Positions 1 to 8,953 of a DNA stretch of 64,000 bases are shown here, piece after piece; position 1 is the first letter of the stretch, and each line of letters opens with the position of its first letter. The position numbers and the translations under genes are program-made. Source of the DNA: Isachenkonia alkalipeptolytica (GTDB taxonomy: Bacteria > Bacillota > Clostridia > Peptostreptococcales > T1SED10-28); NCBI RefSeq assembly GCF_009910325.1, contig NZ_SUMG01000009.1:1-64000 (forward strand), written 5' to 3'. The notes below the pieces were generated by a model. It was not told the DNA's origin. It did not search any database and saw only the letters and a program-made list of their open reading frames with translations.

Positions 1-294
1 ACCTTCTTCCACCGGGTCTCCCTCTTTCACTAAGACTTTCCAGATATTTCCCGGCATGGGGGCTTCCACGGTTTGAGCACCGGCGGGCGCCGCGGGGGCC
101 GCTTCTTTTTTCGGTTCTTCCTTTTTCAGTTCTTCCTTTTTGGGAGCCGCGGCTTGGGCCGGCTTGGCTGCAGGCTGAGGGGCTGACTGGGCCGCCGGTT
201 GTGCCGGTGCTTGAGGCGCGGCCCCTCCCTGTCCCACTTCTTCTACGTCCACTTCATAGGTCACACCGTTCACGGTGATATTAAACTTTTTCAT
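1..294 (-). CDS. mmdC: Biotin carrier subunit of methylmalonyl-CoA decarboxylase (partial)
   Basis: N-terminal 98 residues of a biotin carboxyl carrier protein; the gene runs off the window. It begins MKKFNITVNGVTYEVDVEEV, the usual first strands of acyl-CoA decarboxylase biotin carriers. An Ala/Pro/Lys-rich flexible linker follows (about residues 30-75), then the start of the biotinyl domain (APMPGNIWKVLV). The AMKM biotinylation site would lie beyond the edge. AAGGAGGAAC sits 6 nt before the ATG. It would carry CO2 from the MmdA carboxyltransferase to the Na+-pumping beta subunit, which is not in the window and may be the next gene. Family role is established; assignment to Mmd rather than another biotin decarboxylase is inferred from the neighbours. 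Confidence 0.88.
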   Translation of the reverse strand, partial: MKKFNITVNGVTYEVDVEEVGQGGAAPQAPAQPAAQSAPQPAAKPAQAAAPKKEELKKEEPKKEAAPAAPAGAQTVEAPMPGNIWKVLVKEGDPVEEG

Positions 295-364
295 ATTGAT
301 GTTCCTCCTTCTATTTATCCCTTTTGGTTATTTTTAATGGATCCTGCGTTTTACCCGTACTGAT

Positions 365-823
365 TTATACCCGGTACATTTGATTGATCTGCTCCGTCCG
401 TCCCGCTCTTCCCCAGGCCGGGGTGGTATCGGCGGTTCGTACGATGTTTCTTACCACGATGTTGTGGGTGGATGTTTCCATACTTGCGGCAATGGCGGCG
501 GTAATCACCGCTACCAATTCTTCATCTTGCTGCTCCGCCGCAGAAGGCTCACGTTCTTCTTCCTTTACCGGTTCCGCCGCTGCGGGGGTTGAAGGCTTTT
601 CTTCCGTGGCCTTGGCCGCCGGCTTTTGAGGCTGACGCAATAGTTTTTCCATAATATTGATGGCAAAATATAACAGGATCAATGCCATTAGTACGATTAC
701 AACCCCTAGGATCGTAACCTGAATACTGGCCGCCAGTTTATCGCCGAAGGACATCTCCACGCTGGGATCCCGCAGTCGGTCCAATAGGGTCTCCCCCGTA
801 AGCAACGCTCTATTCATGTTCAT
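365..823 (-). CDS. mmdD: Sodium-pump decarboxylase small subunit (OadG/MmdD family)
   Basis: Small 152-residue membrane subunit that helps assemble biotin-dependent Na+-translocating decarboxylases. One hydrophobic helix spans about residues 34-56 (QVTILGVVIVLMALILLYFA). An Ala/Pro/Glu-rich charged linker follows. The C-terminal tail (about 100-152, VAVITAAIAASMET onward) resembles the conserved tail of clostridial OadG-like proteins. AGAGGTGAT lies just before the ATG. The gene sits between mmdA and the biotin carrier with short gaps, so it is almost certainly co-transcribed with them. OadG-type proteins are poorly conserved, so I rely on the single helix, the tail and the context. Confidence 0.85.
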   Translation of the reverse strand: MNMNRALLTGETLLDRLRDPSVEMSFGDKLAASIQVTILGVVIVLMALILLYFAINIMEKLLRQPQKPAAKATEEKPSTPAAAEPVKEEEREPSAAEQQDEELVAVITAAIAASMETSTHNIVVRNIVRTADTTPAWGRAGRTEQINQMYRV

Positions 824-865
824 TTAATCACCTCTTTGTTTAGTTCATAACCTTATAACCTAACC

Positions 866-2413
866 TTATACCGGGAAGTTTCCGTGTTTCTTCGCCGGTC
901 TTGTTTCCCGTTTACTGGCCAGCATATCAAAGGCGTCCACCAGTCGTGCTCTTGTGGCAGCCGGTTCGATAACATCGTCTACGAAGCCTCGTTCCGCCGC
1001 CTTGTAGGGGGTGGCGAATTCCTCGGAGTACTGTTGGATTTTTTCTTCCCGGGTACGTTGAGGGTCGTCGGATTCCTTAATTTCTTTTCTGAAAATGATG
1101 TTGGCCGCTCCTTGAGGTCCCATTACCGCGATTTCCGCAGAAGGCCAGGCCAGTACCATATCGGCCCCCAGGTCCTTGGAACACATGGCAAGATAGGCTC
1201 CGCCGTAGGATTTTCGCACAATCAAAGTTACCTTCGGTACCGTGGCTTCGCTGTAGGCATAGAGCATTTTCGCTCCGTGTCGGATGATTCCCCCGTGTTC
1301 CTGTCCTTTTCCGGGCAGAAATCCGGGAACGTCCACTAAATTCAGTACCGGGATGTTAAAGCAGTCACAGGTTCGAATAAACCGTCCCGCCTTATCGGAA
1401 GCGTCAATATCCAAACAGCCGGCCAGAACCTTGGGCTGATTGGCAATGACCCCGACGCTGGCACCGTTGATTCGAATAAATCCGGTGATCATATTCATCG
1501 CATAGGTGGGCTGTACTTCATAAAAATCTCCCTCATCGGCGATGGCGGTGATGATGTCTTTCATATCATAGGGCTTGTTGGCATTTTCCGGTACAAAGCC
1601 TTCCATTTCCGGAAGCATGCGGTTTAAATCGTCTTCAATGGCGATTTGGGGTGCCCCTTCCATGTTGTTGGAGGGCAAAAAGCTTAAGAGTCTTCGAATT
1701 TCCCCTAAACATTCTTCGTCGTCGGAGGCCTTCACATGGGCCACACCGCTTTTGGTATTATGAGTGGTGGCGCCCCCTAATTCTTCCGAGGTCACCTCTT
1801 CTCCCGTTACGGACTTGACCACTTCCGGTCCCGTAATAAACATTTGACTGGTTTTATCCACCATAAAGATAAAGTCCGTCAGGGCCGGGGAATAAACCGC
1901 TCCACCGGCGCAGGGTCCCATGATGGCGGAAATCTGGGGAACCACTCCGGAGGCGATGGTGTTGTTGTAAAAAATCTGACCGTATCCCGACAGGGCATCC
2001 ACCGCCTCTTGGATTCTTGCCCCTCCCGAGTCATTGAGTCCCACTATGGGGGCCCCCATTTTCAGGGATAATTCCTGGGTCTTCACAATCTTCTTCGCGT
2101 GCATCTCTCCTAAGGATCCCCCAACCACGGTGAAATCCTGGGCGTAGGCATAAACCAGTTTTCCGTGTACTTTCCCGTAACCGGTTACCACCCCTTCTCC
2201 CGGAGCATCGACCTTTTCCATTCCGAAGTTGACACATCGGTGTTTCATATGGGCATCGATTTCAACGAAGCTTCCCTCATCAAACAGTAGGTTGATTCGT
2301 TCTCTCGCCGTCAATTTTCCTTTGGCATGCTGCTTCTCGATTCTTTTTTCTCCACCGCCGGCTCGGATTTTTTCTTTCCGCCGACGCAGTTCTTCTAGTC
2401 TCTCTGTGGCCAT
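866..2413 (-). CDS. mmdA: Methylmalonyl-CoA decarboxylase alpha subunit (carboxyltransferase)
   Basis: Acyl-CoA carboxyltransferase of 515 residues, the normal length for MmdA/PccB. It moves the carboxyl group of (S)-methylmalonyl-CoA to the biotin carrier, releasing propionyl-CoA. Visible signatures are GPCAGGAVYSPALTDF at about residue 166 (N-terminal crotonase-like domain oxyanion region) and GGAYLAMCSKDLGADMVLAW in the C-terminal domain. AGGAGGT lies 8 nt before the ATG. Placement with mmdD and a separate biotin carrier argues for the decarboxylase rather than an ATP-dependent propionyl-CoA carboxylase, because no biotin carboxylase gene is present here. Confidence 0.93.
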   Translation of the reverse strand: MATERLEELRRRKEKIRAGGGEKRIEKQHAKGKLTARERINLLFDEGSFVEIDAHMKHRCVNFGMEKVDAPGEGVVTGYGKVHGKLVYAYAQDFTVVGGSLGEMHAKKIVKTQELSLKMGAPIVGLNDSGGARIQEAVDALSGYGQIFYNNTIASGVVPQISAIMGPCAGGAVYSPALTDFIFMVDKTSQMFITGPEVVKSVTGEEVTSEELGGATTHNTKSGVAHVKASDDEECLGEIRRLLSFLPSNNMEGAPQIAIEDDLNRMLPEMEGFVPENANKPYDMKDIITAIADEGDFYEVQPTYAMNMITGFIRINGASVGVIANQPKVLAGCLDIDASDKAGRFIRTCDCFNIPVLNLVDVPGFLPGKGQEHGGIIRHGAKMLYAYSEATVPKVTLIVRKSYGGAYLAMCSKDLGADMVLAWPSAEIAVMGPQGAANIIFRKEIKESDDPQRTREEKIQQYSEEFATPYKAAERGFVDDVIEPAATRARLVDAFDMLASKRETRPAKKHGNFPV

Positions 2414-2593
2414 TTACCATAACCTCCTAAATAAATAGTGTTCTATGTTCGTCCTATGATTTTACACCTAAACATTATAACATAGTTCCTCTCATCGAAA
2501 ACCCTTTTTTCCCACTTTCCCCGGGGAATCAAGGATTTTTTTATGACCAGGTGCCAATACTATGTTCTGATAATGAACAAACCGGTAAAAAAA

Positions 2594-3001
2594 CTAATCT
2601 TCCCGTTCACTCAGCTCAATTAACACCCCGTTGGTATCCTTCGGGTGACAAAAAGCGATTTTCGCACCGCCGGCTCCGTAACGGGGTTTTTCGTCGATCA
2701 TCCGGATGCCCTTTTCCTTCATGGAAGCAATGGCCTTTTCAATATCCTCCACCCGGTAGGCCATGTGTTGGATGCCTTCCCCTTTTTTCTCGATGAACTT
2801 CGCAATGGGACCTTCGGGATCCGTGGACTCCAGAAGCTCCACCTCCGTATCTCCGATGGGCAGGAAGGCCACCCGTACTTTTTGTTCCTCCACGGTTTCT
2901 TTGCCTTCGCATTTGATGCCCAGTACATCCTCATAGAAGGAAAGGGATTTTTCCAGATCCTTCACCGCAATTCCGATATGATCCAATTTAGTGGTTTTCA
3001 T
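2594..3001 (-). CDS. mce: Methylmalonyl-CoA epimerase
   Basis: Vicinal-oxygen-chelate (glyoxalase-fold) protein of 135 residues, typical for the epimerase that interconverts (R)- and (S)-methylmalonyl-CoA. It links the mutase to the stereospecific decarboxylase. Metal-ligand positions are visible: His in KLDHIGIAV near the N-terminus, His in GEGIQHMAYRV, and Glu in the final VLIELSE. AAAGGAGG lies 9 nt before the ATG. Its first 14 nt overlap the end of meaB, which suggests translational coupling. A gap of about 180 bp with no clear terminator separates it from mmdA. Confidence 0.93.
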   Translation of the reverse strand: MKTTKLDHIGIAVKDLEKSLSFYEDVLGIKCEGKETVEEQKVRVAFLPIGDTEVELLESTDPEGPIAKFIEKKGEGIQHMAYRVEDIEKAIASMKEKGIRMIDEKPRYGAGGAKIAFCHPKDTNGVLIELSERED

Positions 3002-3950
3002 ATTTTTCAGCCTCCTTTTTTATCATCTTTCTTAGAATCTCTTCACTGGCGCTGTAGGGGTTCGATTGCCGCTGGGCCACTTCCCTGGAAAAGGCCTTGA
3101 TGTCTTTTAAAATATCCTCTTCCCGTAAAAGGTCCTGCATCATCCGATCCTTGATCAGCTCCAGGATTTCAATCTCACTGCTTTTGACTCTTCGGTTCAG
3201 CATTTCTCCCGATTCATCCAAATAGGCCAGATGGTCTTTGACCGCTTCTAAGAGCTCTTCAATCCCTTTGTTTTGAATGGCCACCACCCGCTTTACCGGC
3301 GGACGCCAGTCACTGTGGGCATAATCCAGCATATTGTCAATTTCCCGGTGGGTTTTTGCCGCCCCGTCCCGATCCGCCTTATTGATGGCAAATACGTCGC
3401 CGATTTCCATGATCCCGGCTTTGATCGCCTGGATGTCGTCACCAAGACCGGGAACCATGACCATCAACACCGTATCCGCGGTTTTCATGATGTCCACTTC
3501 CGACTGGCCCACCCCTACGGTTTCGATAAAGATATAATCCATTCCGTAGAGGTCCAGGGCTTTCACCGCTCCCTGGGTGGCTTTGGAAAGACCGCCCAGG
3601 TGCCCCCGGGTGCCCATACTTCGGATAAATACCCCGGGATCCACCGCAAGGTCCGTCATTCGAATCCGGTCTCCTAAAATGGAGCCGCCGGAAAAGGGAC
3701 TGGTGGGATCCACGGCGATGATCCCCACGGTTTTATCTTCCTTTCGAAGGGCTTTGACCAGTTTATCCGTCAAGGTGCTTTTCCCTGCACCGGGAGGACC
3801 GGTGATGCCGATGACCTTGGCGTTTCCCGTATACTGATAGAGTTCCCCCAGGATCTTTATGGCCTCGGGATCATTATTCTCCAGCATGGTAATCATACGG
3901 GCCGTCGCTTTTTTGTTCCCGTTTCTCAGTTTTTCCTTTAAATTAACCAT
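2988..3950 (-). CDS. meaB: MeaB-family GTPase, methylmalonyl-CoA mutase chaperone
   Basis: G3E GTPase of 320 residues that protects and reactivates adenosylcobalamin-dependent methylmalonyl-CoA mutase, gating cofactor loading and removal of damaged cobalamin. Walker A is GPPGAGKST (51-59). A switch region VDPTSPFSGGSILGDR and the G4 motif NKAD are also visible. Older annotations call this family ArgK. GGGCGGTGA precedes the ATG. It lies between the mutase subunits and the epimerase, as in many propionate-metabolising bacteria. Function is established for the family; the partner here is inferred from position. Confidence 0.94.
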   Translation of the reverse strand: MVNLKEKLRNGNKKATARMITMLENNDPEAIKILGELYQYTGNAKVIGITGPPGAGKSTLTDKLVKALRKEDKTVGIIAVDPTSPFSGGSILGDRIRMTDLAVDPGVFIRSMGTRGHLGGLSKATQGAVKALDLYGMDYIFIETVGVGQSEVDIMKTADTVLMVMVPGLGDDIQAIKAGIMEIGDVFAINKADRDGAAKTHREIDNMLDYAHSDWRPPVKRVVAIQNKGIEELLEAVKDHLAYLDESGEMLNRRVKSSEIEILELIKDRMMQDLLREEDILKDIKAFSREVAQRQSNPYSASEEILRKMIKKEAEKYENH

Positions 3951-4009
3951 AATTCACCGCCCGTCTGTATCCTTTAGTTACATTATCATTTATCCATTCG
4001 TTTATTAGA

Positions 4010-4048
4010 TTAGTTGATTACATTAGTTGATTACATTAGTTGATTACA
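4010..4048. repeat. Triple 13-bp tandem repeat TTAGTTGATTACA
   Basis: Three perfect head-to-tail copies of TTAGTTGATTACA (4010-4022, 4023-4035, 4036-4048). A degenerate partial copy (TTAGTTACA) lies just before, near 3974. They lie in the roughly 150-bp gap between mcmA2 and meaB, immediately before a strong hairpin. Role unknown; slippage or a protein-binding array are both possible. Confidence 0.85.
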
Positions 4049-4052
4049 TAGG

Positions 4053-4094
4053 GAAGTAGATGATTATGATAAACCATCTACTTCTATTTTTTTT
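4053..4094 (+). terminator. Hairpin with T-tract facing the plus strand, inside the mutase operon
   Basis: A perfect 10-bp stem (GAAGTAGATG, 4053-4062, with CATCTACTTC, 4075-4084) and a 12-nt loop are followed by TATTTTTTTT on the plus strand. As an intrinsic terminator it would stop plus-strand (antisense) transcription. On the operon's own strand the U-tract is on the wrong side. It may instead act as an intercistronic RNA stem that adjusts the mutase/MeaB ratio. Confidence 0.55.
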
Positions 4095-4101
4095 GCCTGT
4101 T

Positions 4102-4500
4102 TTATTTCTTTAAGTTCTCCTTGATAAAGTCCACGGTGACACCGGTGGGGGTCCCCGGGGTGAATACCGATTCAACCCCTGCATCTATCAGGTTTTGAAT
4201 GTCATCGGCGGGAATCACGCCTCCGGCCAGTACCAGCACTTCATCATAAACCCCTTCTTCCTTCAGGCGCTCTACCACCTTGGGCAGCAGATGATTGTGG
4301 GCTCCGGATAAAATACTCAGGGCCAACACATCCACATCTTCTTGAATCGCCGTTTGTACAATTTGATCCGGGGTTTGTCGAAGTCCTGTATAGACCACTT
4401 CCATCCCTGCATCTCGTAAGGCTCTTGCAATAACCTTGGCTCCTCGATCATGCCCATCCAAACCCGGTTTTGCCACTAATACTCGTATCGGTTTATCCAT
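4102..4500 (-). CDS. mcmA2: Methylmalonyl-CoA mutase, B12-binding small subunit
   Basis: Cobalamin-binding subunit of 132 residues. It carries DGHDRG (15-20), with His17 as the lower axial cobalt ligand, then SILSG and AGGVIP, the standard base-off B12 fold motifs. It pairs with the separate catalytic subunit upstream. I start at [11 protein letters not shown] longer in-frame start at 4527 exists, but its extra codons (MENIEEVFF) contain the GAGGAGGT ribosome site that sits 7-8 nt before the chosen ATG. Split mutases of this type are common in Clostridia and archaea. Confidence 0.94.
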   Translation of the reverse strand: MDKPIRVLVAKPGLDGHDRGAKVIARALRDAGMEVVYTGLRQTPDQIVQTAIQEDVDVLALSILSGAHNHLLPKVVERLKEEGVYDEVLVLAGGVIPADDIQNLIDAGVESVFTPGTPTGVTVDFIKENLKK

Positions 4501-4559
4501 GAAAAAGACCTCCTCTATATTTTCCATAATATTCTATGATCTTTTATGCTGTATATTAA

Positions 4560-6239
4560 TTAGATGACAACGCTTTGCTGATACTCTCCGAATACCTCTC
4601 GTAAAACGTCGCAAATTTCTCCTAAGGTTGCATAGGATTTAACCGCCTCCAGAATGAAGGGCATGGTGTTATCCTTTCCTTCCGCGGCTTTTTTCAGTGC
4701 TTGTAGTTTTTCCTTCACCGCAGCCTCATCCCGAGATTCCTTGGTTTTGGAAATTTTATCCCGTTGCAGCTCCTCTACCTTCGGGTCTACTTTTAAAAGA
4801 CCTTCCACCGGTTTTTCATCCACTTGGAATTTATTCATTCCTACCACAATTCGTTCTTCTTTTTCCAGCTCTTTTTGATAGTTGTAGGAGCTGTCCATGA
4901 TTTCCTTTTGAATATAGCCCTGTTCGATGGCTTCCGGAGCACCCCCCAGTTCATCGATTTTTTCGATGTATTTCAGCGCTTCTTCTTCGATGGAGTTTGT
5001 TAAACTCTCTACATAGAAGGAGCCGGCTAAAGGATCCACGGTATCCGCCACTCCGCTTTCATGGGCCACTACTTGCTGGGTTCTCAGGGCCACTCTTACG
5101 GAGTCCTCCGTGGGAAGAGCCATGGCTTCATCCTTTGAATTCGTGTGAAGGGACTGGGTGCCTCCAAGAACCGCAGCCAGGGTTTGCACTGCCACACGAA
5201 CAATATTATTATCCGGTTGTTGGGCCGTTAAGGTGGATCCGGCGGTTTGGGTATGGAATTTCAGTTGCATGGACTTCGGATTTTTTGCCCCGAAGCGTTC
5301 CTTCATGATCTTCGCCCAAAGCTTTCGTGCGGCCCGGAACTTTGCCACTTCTTCCAGTAAATCATTATGAGAGTTAAAGAAGAAGGACAGTCGCGGCGCA
5401 AAGGAGTCCACGTCCAAGCCCGCTTTGATTGCGGCTTCCACATAGGCAATTCCATCGGCTAAAGTAAAAGCCACTTCCTGGGTTGCCGAGGATCCCGCTT
5501 CCCGAATATGATATCCGGAAATACTGATGGTATTCCAATTCGGTACTTCCTTTGAACAGTAGGCAAAAATATCGGTGATCAGCCTCATGGATTCTTCCGT
5601 TGGAAAGATATAAGTTCCCCGGGCTATGTATTCCTTTAGAATGTCATTTTGAATGGTTCCCCGTAACTTATCCGCACTGACGCCCTGCTTTTCTCCCACG
5701 GCAATATACATCGCCAGAAGCACCGCAGCCGGGGCATTGATGGTCATGGAAGTACTGACTTTGTCCAGGGGGATTCCGTCAAATAAAATCTCCATGTCCT
5801 TTAAGGAATCAATGGCCACCCCGACTTTTCCCACTTCTCCCTGGGCCAGTTCATGATCCGAGTCATAGCCGATTTGGGTGGGCAGGTCAAAGGCTACGGA
5901 AAGTCCCGTCTGACCCTGGTCCAGCAAGTACTTATATCGTTGGTTGGATTCCTCCGCCGTGGCAAACCCGGCGTACTGGCGCATGGTCCAGAACCGACTG
6001 CGGTACATGGTGGGTTGAACCCCTCTAGTGTAGGGATATTCTCCCGGGAATCCTAAATCCTCCTGATAGTCCATCCCTTCGATATCCTCGGGAGTATAAA
6101 GCCGTTCAACGGTTTTCCCGGAGGTGTTGGTGAACTCTTCTTTCCTTTCCGGGAATCGACTTAAGGCTTTATCCACCTTTTCCTGTTGCCATCTTTCTTT
6201 TTCCTTTTTTACCTGTTCTACTTTCTCTTTTTCAAACAT
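4560..6239 (-). CDS. mcmA1: Methylmalonyl-CoA mutase, large catalytic subunit
   Basis: TIM-barrel catalytic subunit of 559 residues that isomerises succinyl-CoA and (R)-methylmalonyl-CoA through an adenosylcobalamin radical. The substrate-selecting residues are visible: Tyr89 in RQYAGF and Arg207 in [10 protein letters not shown]. These match Tyr89/Arg207 of the Propionibacterium enzyme, not the Phe/Gln pair of isobutyryl-CoA mutase, so methylmalonyl-CoA is the likely substrate. The N-terminal 40 residues are a charged helix rich in Lys and Glu. AGGGAGGAAACAGG precedes the ATG. First gene of the mcmA1-mcmA2-meaB-mce-mmd cluster. Confidence 0.95.
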   Translation of the reverse strand: MFEKEKVEQVKKEKERWQQEKVDKALSRFPERKEEFTNTSGKTVERLYTPEDIEGMDYQEDLGFPGEYPYTRGVQPTMYRSRFWTMRQYAGFATAEESNQRYKYLLDQGQTGLSVAFDLPTQIGYDSDHELAQGEVGKVGVAIDSLKDMEILFDGIPLDKVSTSMTINAPAAVLLAMYIAVGEKQGVSADKLRGTIQNDILKEYIARGTYIFPTEESMRLITDIFAYCSKEVPNWNTISISGYHIREAGSSATQEVAFTLADGIAYVEAAIKAGLDVDSFAPRLSFFFNSHNDLLEEVAKFRAARKLWAKIMKERFGAKNPKSMQLKFHTQTAGSTLTAQQPDNNIVRVAVQTLAAVLGGTQSLHTNSKDEAMALPTEDSVRVALRTQQVVAHESGVADTVDPLAGSFYVESLTNSIEEEALKYIEKIDELGGAPEAIEQGYIQKEIMDSSYNYQKELEKEERIVVGMNKFQVDEKPVEGLLKVDPKVEELQRDKISKTKESRDEAAVKEKLQALKKAAEGKDNTMPFILEAVKSYATLGEICDVLREVFGEYQQSVVI

Positions 6240-6553
6240 CCTGTTTCCTCCCTTAAAATTAGTTTAAAATGGAAACCAGCAATCTTTCAATTGTGATAAA
6301 CCCTGCTCATTTCAAAAATCTTCTTGTCCCTTTGAATCACGAGACCACAGATTTTTAAAACTTCTTTTGCTTTTGGCTTTGCAATTTTTTTGCAAGTATT
6401 ATTTCATTCCTTGCAAGATGTTGAAATTTCAACTCTATACCTATAGACATTCTACATTTTTTGCTACCCTTGTGCAAGGTTTATTTTTAATTTTCTTATA
6501 ATGCACCGCTTTGTAAACCTTCTCTTTTCATGCCTGCAACCTTTTTTCCACGG
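6240..6553 (-). promoter_or_regulatory. Upstream region of the mutase operon: weak promoter and phased TTGCAA palindromes
   Basis: Non-coding stretch before mcmA1. A possible sigma-A site on the minus strand is TTGCAC (6472-6477), 17-bp spacer, TAGAAT (6449-6454). Its -35 matches only half the consensus. Downstream of the inferred start, three self-complementary TTGCAA hexamers lie at 6379, 6390 and 6411, spaced 11 and 21 bp. No cobalamin riboswitch or sigma-54 pair was recognisable. The control mechanism is inference. Confidence 0.4.
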
Positions 6554-6590
6554 AAAAAACACCCCGGGAGATCCTCCCGGGGTGTTTTAA
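6554..6590. terminator. Bidirectional intrinsic terminator after ftsH
   Basis: A 13-bp perfect stem (6558-6570 with 6574-6586, core ACCCCGGGAG) has a 3-nt loop. An A-tract before and a T-tract after make it read as a terminator on both strands. It lies 20 bp beyond the ftsH stop. Confidence 0.9.
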
Positions 6591-6608
6591 CAGTGTTTCC
6601 TATTCAGG

Positions 6609-8849
6609 TTATTGATTCTTTTTCTCTTCGCTCTCTTTTTCGCTGTCATCGGAATCTTTTGGGTCTTCGTCGGTTTTGGCGTGCTCCTCAGCACTGCCCT
6701 CCCGGGCTTCCCCTTGTTCCTTAGGCGCTTCTTCCTTCGGGCCCTCTTCTGTTGTAGAGTCCTCTTTTGCAGAGTCCTCCTCCCGGTTGCCCTCTTTAAA
6801 GCTCTCCTCCGATTCTTTTTGTTGATGACCTTCCCGTACTTCTCTTTGAATCTCTTGCAGTTTTTCTTCCTGCTCTTTTATTTCCTTCGGATTTTTTTCA
6901 ACCTGACGGTCTTTTTTCCGCTGTTCTTTAAATTCCTTCTCTTCTTTTTCCGAATCGATTTCCGCCTGAATTTTAATGGAGGCCAGTTTTTTCTCTAGGC
7001 TGTCCGCCGTATCCTCTTCTTCCACGGTCACCAGTCCTTTGAAAATCTTTTCAAACTGGAATCCGTTGATGGTCTCCTTCTTCAGAAGGGCCTGGGCCAC
7101 GGCTTCTAACTGTTCGGAATGTTCTTCAAGAATTTTAATGGCCGCTTCATAAGCGCCATCCACAAATCGTTTGATTTCACGATCCACCCGGGAAGCCACT
7201 TCTTCCGAGTAATCCCTTTTGGAGGCAAAGTCTTTGCCGAGGAATACCTCGTCGTCGCCGCTACCGAAGGTCATGGGACCCAGTTTTTCACTCATGCCGT
7301 ACTTGGTCACCATGGCTTTGGTCACCTGGGACACCCGTTGCAAGTCGTTTTGGGCACCGGTGCTGATATCATCCAGTTTCAGTTTTTCCGCTACCCGGCC
7401 ACCGAGGAGATGGATCAGATGCTCTTCCATTTCCGTTTTGGTGGCATAGGATTTGTCCTCCTCCGGCAGGATCATGGTAAATCCTCCCGCACGGCCTCTG
7501 GGGACGATGGTGATTTGATGTACCGGATCGGAACTGGGCAGGCATCTTGCCGCCACCGCATGCCCCGCCTCGTGATAGGCGGTAATTCTTCGTTCCTTCT
7601 CACTGATCACCCGGCTTTTCTTCTCGATACCGGCGATGACTTTGGTAATGGCCTCTTCGATGGTGGCCATATTGATTCTTTTCGCCCGCCGTCGAGCCGT
7701 CAGTAGAGCGGCTTCATTCATAAGGTTTTCAATATCCGCCGGGGTAAAGCCCGGGGTTCTTCGAGCCAGAACTTTAACATTCACATCGTCATCCAGGGGC
7801 TTGCCCTTGGAGTGAATATGCAATATCGCTTCTCTTCCTTTAATATCCGGAAGTCCCACTTCCACCTTTCGGTCAAATCGTCCCGGTCGTAGGAGGGCCG
7901 GGTCTAAAATATCCGGTCGGTTGGTGGCGGCTACAATGATGATTCCTTCATTAATGCCGAAACCGTCCATTTCCACCAGTAACTGATTCAGGGTTTGTTC
8001 CCGTTCATCATGGCCTCCGCCGAGACCGGCTCCCCTTTTTCTACCCACCGCATCAATCTCATCAATAAAGACAATGCAGGGGGAACTTTTCTTCGCCTGT
8101 TCGAACAAGTCCCGTACCCGGGAGGCTCCAACACCGACAAACATTTCCACAAAGTCGGACCCACTGATGCTGTAAAAGGGTACGCCGGCTTCACCGGCAA
8201 CGGCTTTGGTGATGTAGGTTTTTCCTGTCCCCGGGGGACCCACCATTAATACGCCTTTGGGAATTCTTGCTCCCAGTTCAATAAATCGTTTCGGGGATTT
8301 TAAGAAATCCACCAGTTCCGATAATTCTTCCTTTTCTTCGTCCATACCTTCCACATCATCAAAGGTAACCTTCTGTCGGTCCTCTTCTTTTTGCAGTTTG
8401 GCTTTGCTCTTTCCAAAGTTCATCACTTTACTGCCGCCGCCCTGGGACTGCTGCATAAATACAAACCAGAAAACCACAAACACCAGAATGATCAATAATG
8501 TGGGTAACATATTGATAAACCACGGGGTTTCCGCCGGGGGTTCTCCACCCACGGTTAAGTCCGCTTCATCCATCTTCTCGGTTAAAATTTCGGTAAACCG
8601 GGCGTCATCATATACATCCGGAATATAGGAAGTAAATTCCTGTTCCTCTCCGTTTACCAAACGGACACCATCCACGGAACGCTCCTGGGTATTAATTGAA
8701 ACGATCTGGTCATTCATTAAGTCCTGGTATAGTTCCGAAAACTCTATATCTTCGATCTCTTGGGCTTCCATTCCCCATCTTTGTACAATTAAGAGCAGTA
8801 CAATAAAAATTAAGATGTAAAAACTAGCACCACGGAAAAATTTCCTCAA
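6609..8849 (-). CDS. ftsH: ATP-dependent membrane zinc protease FtsH
   Basis: Hexameric inner-membrane AAA+ protease for quality control of membrane and regulatory proteins. Order: short cytoplasmic N-terminus, TM1 ([16 protein letters not shown]), external domain, TM2 ([15 protein letters not shown]), AAA+ with Walker A GPPGTGKT and second region of homology, then the zinc site HEAGH. The last 150 or so residues are a highly charged Glu/Lys/Ser-rich tail, longer than usual and probably disordered. The chosen start is TTG at 8849: AGAGGAGG sits 7 nt upstream and the protein then begins [10 protein letters not shown] as in homologues. An ATG at 8879 is in frame but has no well-placed ribosome site. 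Immediate upstream neighbour is tilS. Confidence 0.95.
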   Translation of the reverse strand: MRKFFRGASFYILIFIVLLLIVQRWGMEAQEIEDIEFSELYQDLMNDQIVSINTQERSVDGVRLVNGEEQEFTSYIPDVYDDARFTEILTEKMDEADLTVGGEPPAETPWFINMLPTLLIILVFVVFWFVFMQQSQGGGSKVMNFGKSKAKLQKEEDRQKVTFDDVEGMDEEKEELSELVDFLKSPKRFIELGARIPKGVLMVGPPGTGKTYITKAVAGEAGVPFYSISGSDFVEMFVGVGASRVRDLFEQAKKSSPCIVFIDEIDAVGRKRGAGLGGGHDEREQTLNQLLVEMDGFGINEGIIIVAATNRPDILDPALLRPGRFDRKVEVGLPDIKGREAILHIHSKGKPLDDDVNVKVLARRTPGFTPADIENLMNEAALLTARRRAKRINMATIEEAITKVIAGIEKKSRVISEKERRITAYHEAGHAVAARCLPSSDPVHQITIVPRGRAGGFTMILPEEDKSYATKTEMEEHLIHLLGGRVAEKLKLDDISTGAQNDLQRVSQVTKAMVTKYGMSEKLGPMTFGSGDDEVFLGKDFASKRDYSEEVASRVDREIKRFVDGAYEAAIKILEEHSEQLEAVAQALLKKETINGFQFEKIFKGLVTVEEEDTADSLEKKLASIKIQAEIDSEKEEKEFKEQRKKDRQVEKNPKEIKEQEEKLQEIQREVREGHQQKESEESFKEGNREEDSAKEDSTTEEGPKEEAPKEQGEAREGSAEEHAKTDEDPKDSDDSEKESEEKKNQ

Positions 8850-8953
8850 CAAAAGTCCTCCTCTCATTCTCCTGTTCATTTAAACACTTTAAATATTTTA
8901 ACACAAGGATTTTTAAAAAACAACTGGAACCCTTGCTTTACTCCAAAATTCTA

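Noticed and set aside
6240-6553. Cobalamin riboswitch before methylmalonyl-CoA mutase
   Set aside because: No B12-box or matching stem arrangement could be found on either strand.
7119-7706. Plus-strand 195-aa ORF inside ftsH
   Set aside because: Antisense frame of a well-supported gene, no ribosome site, no recognisable domain.
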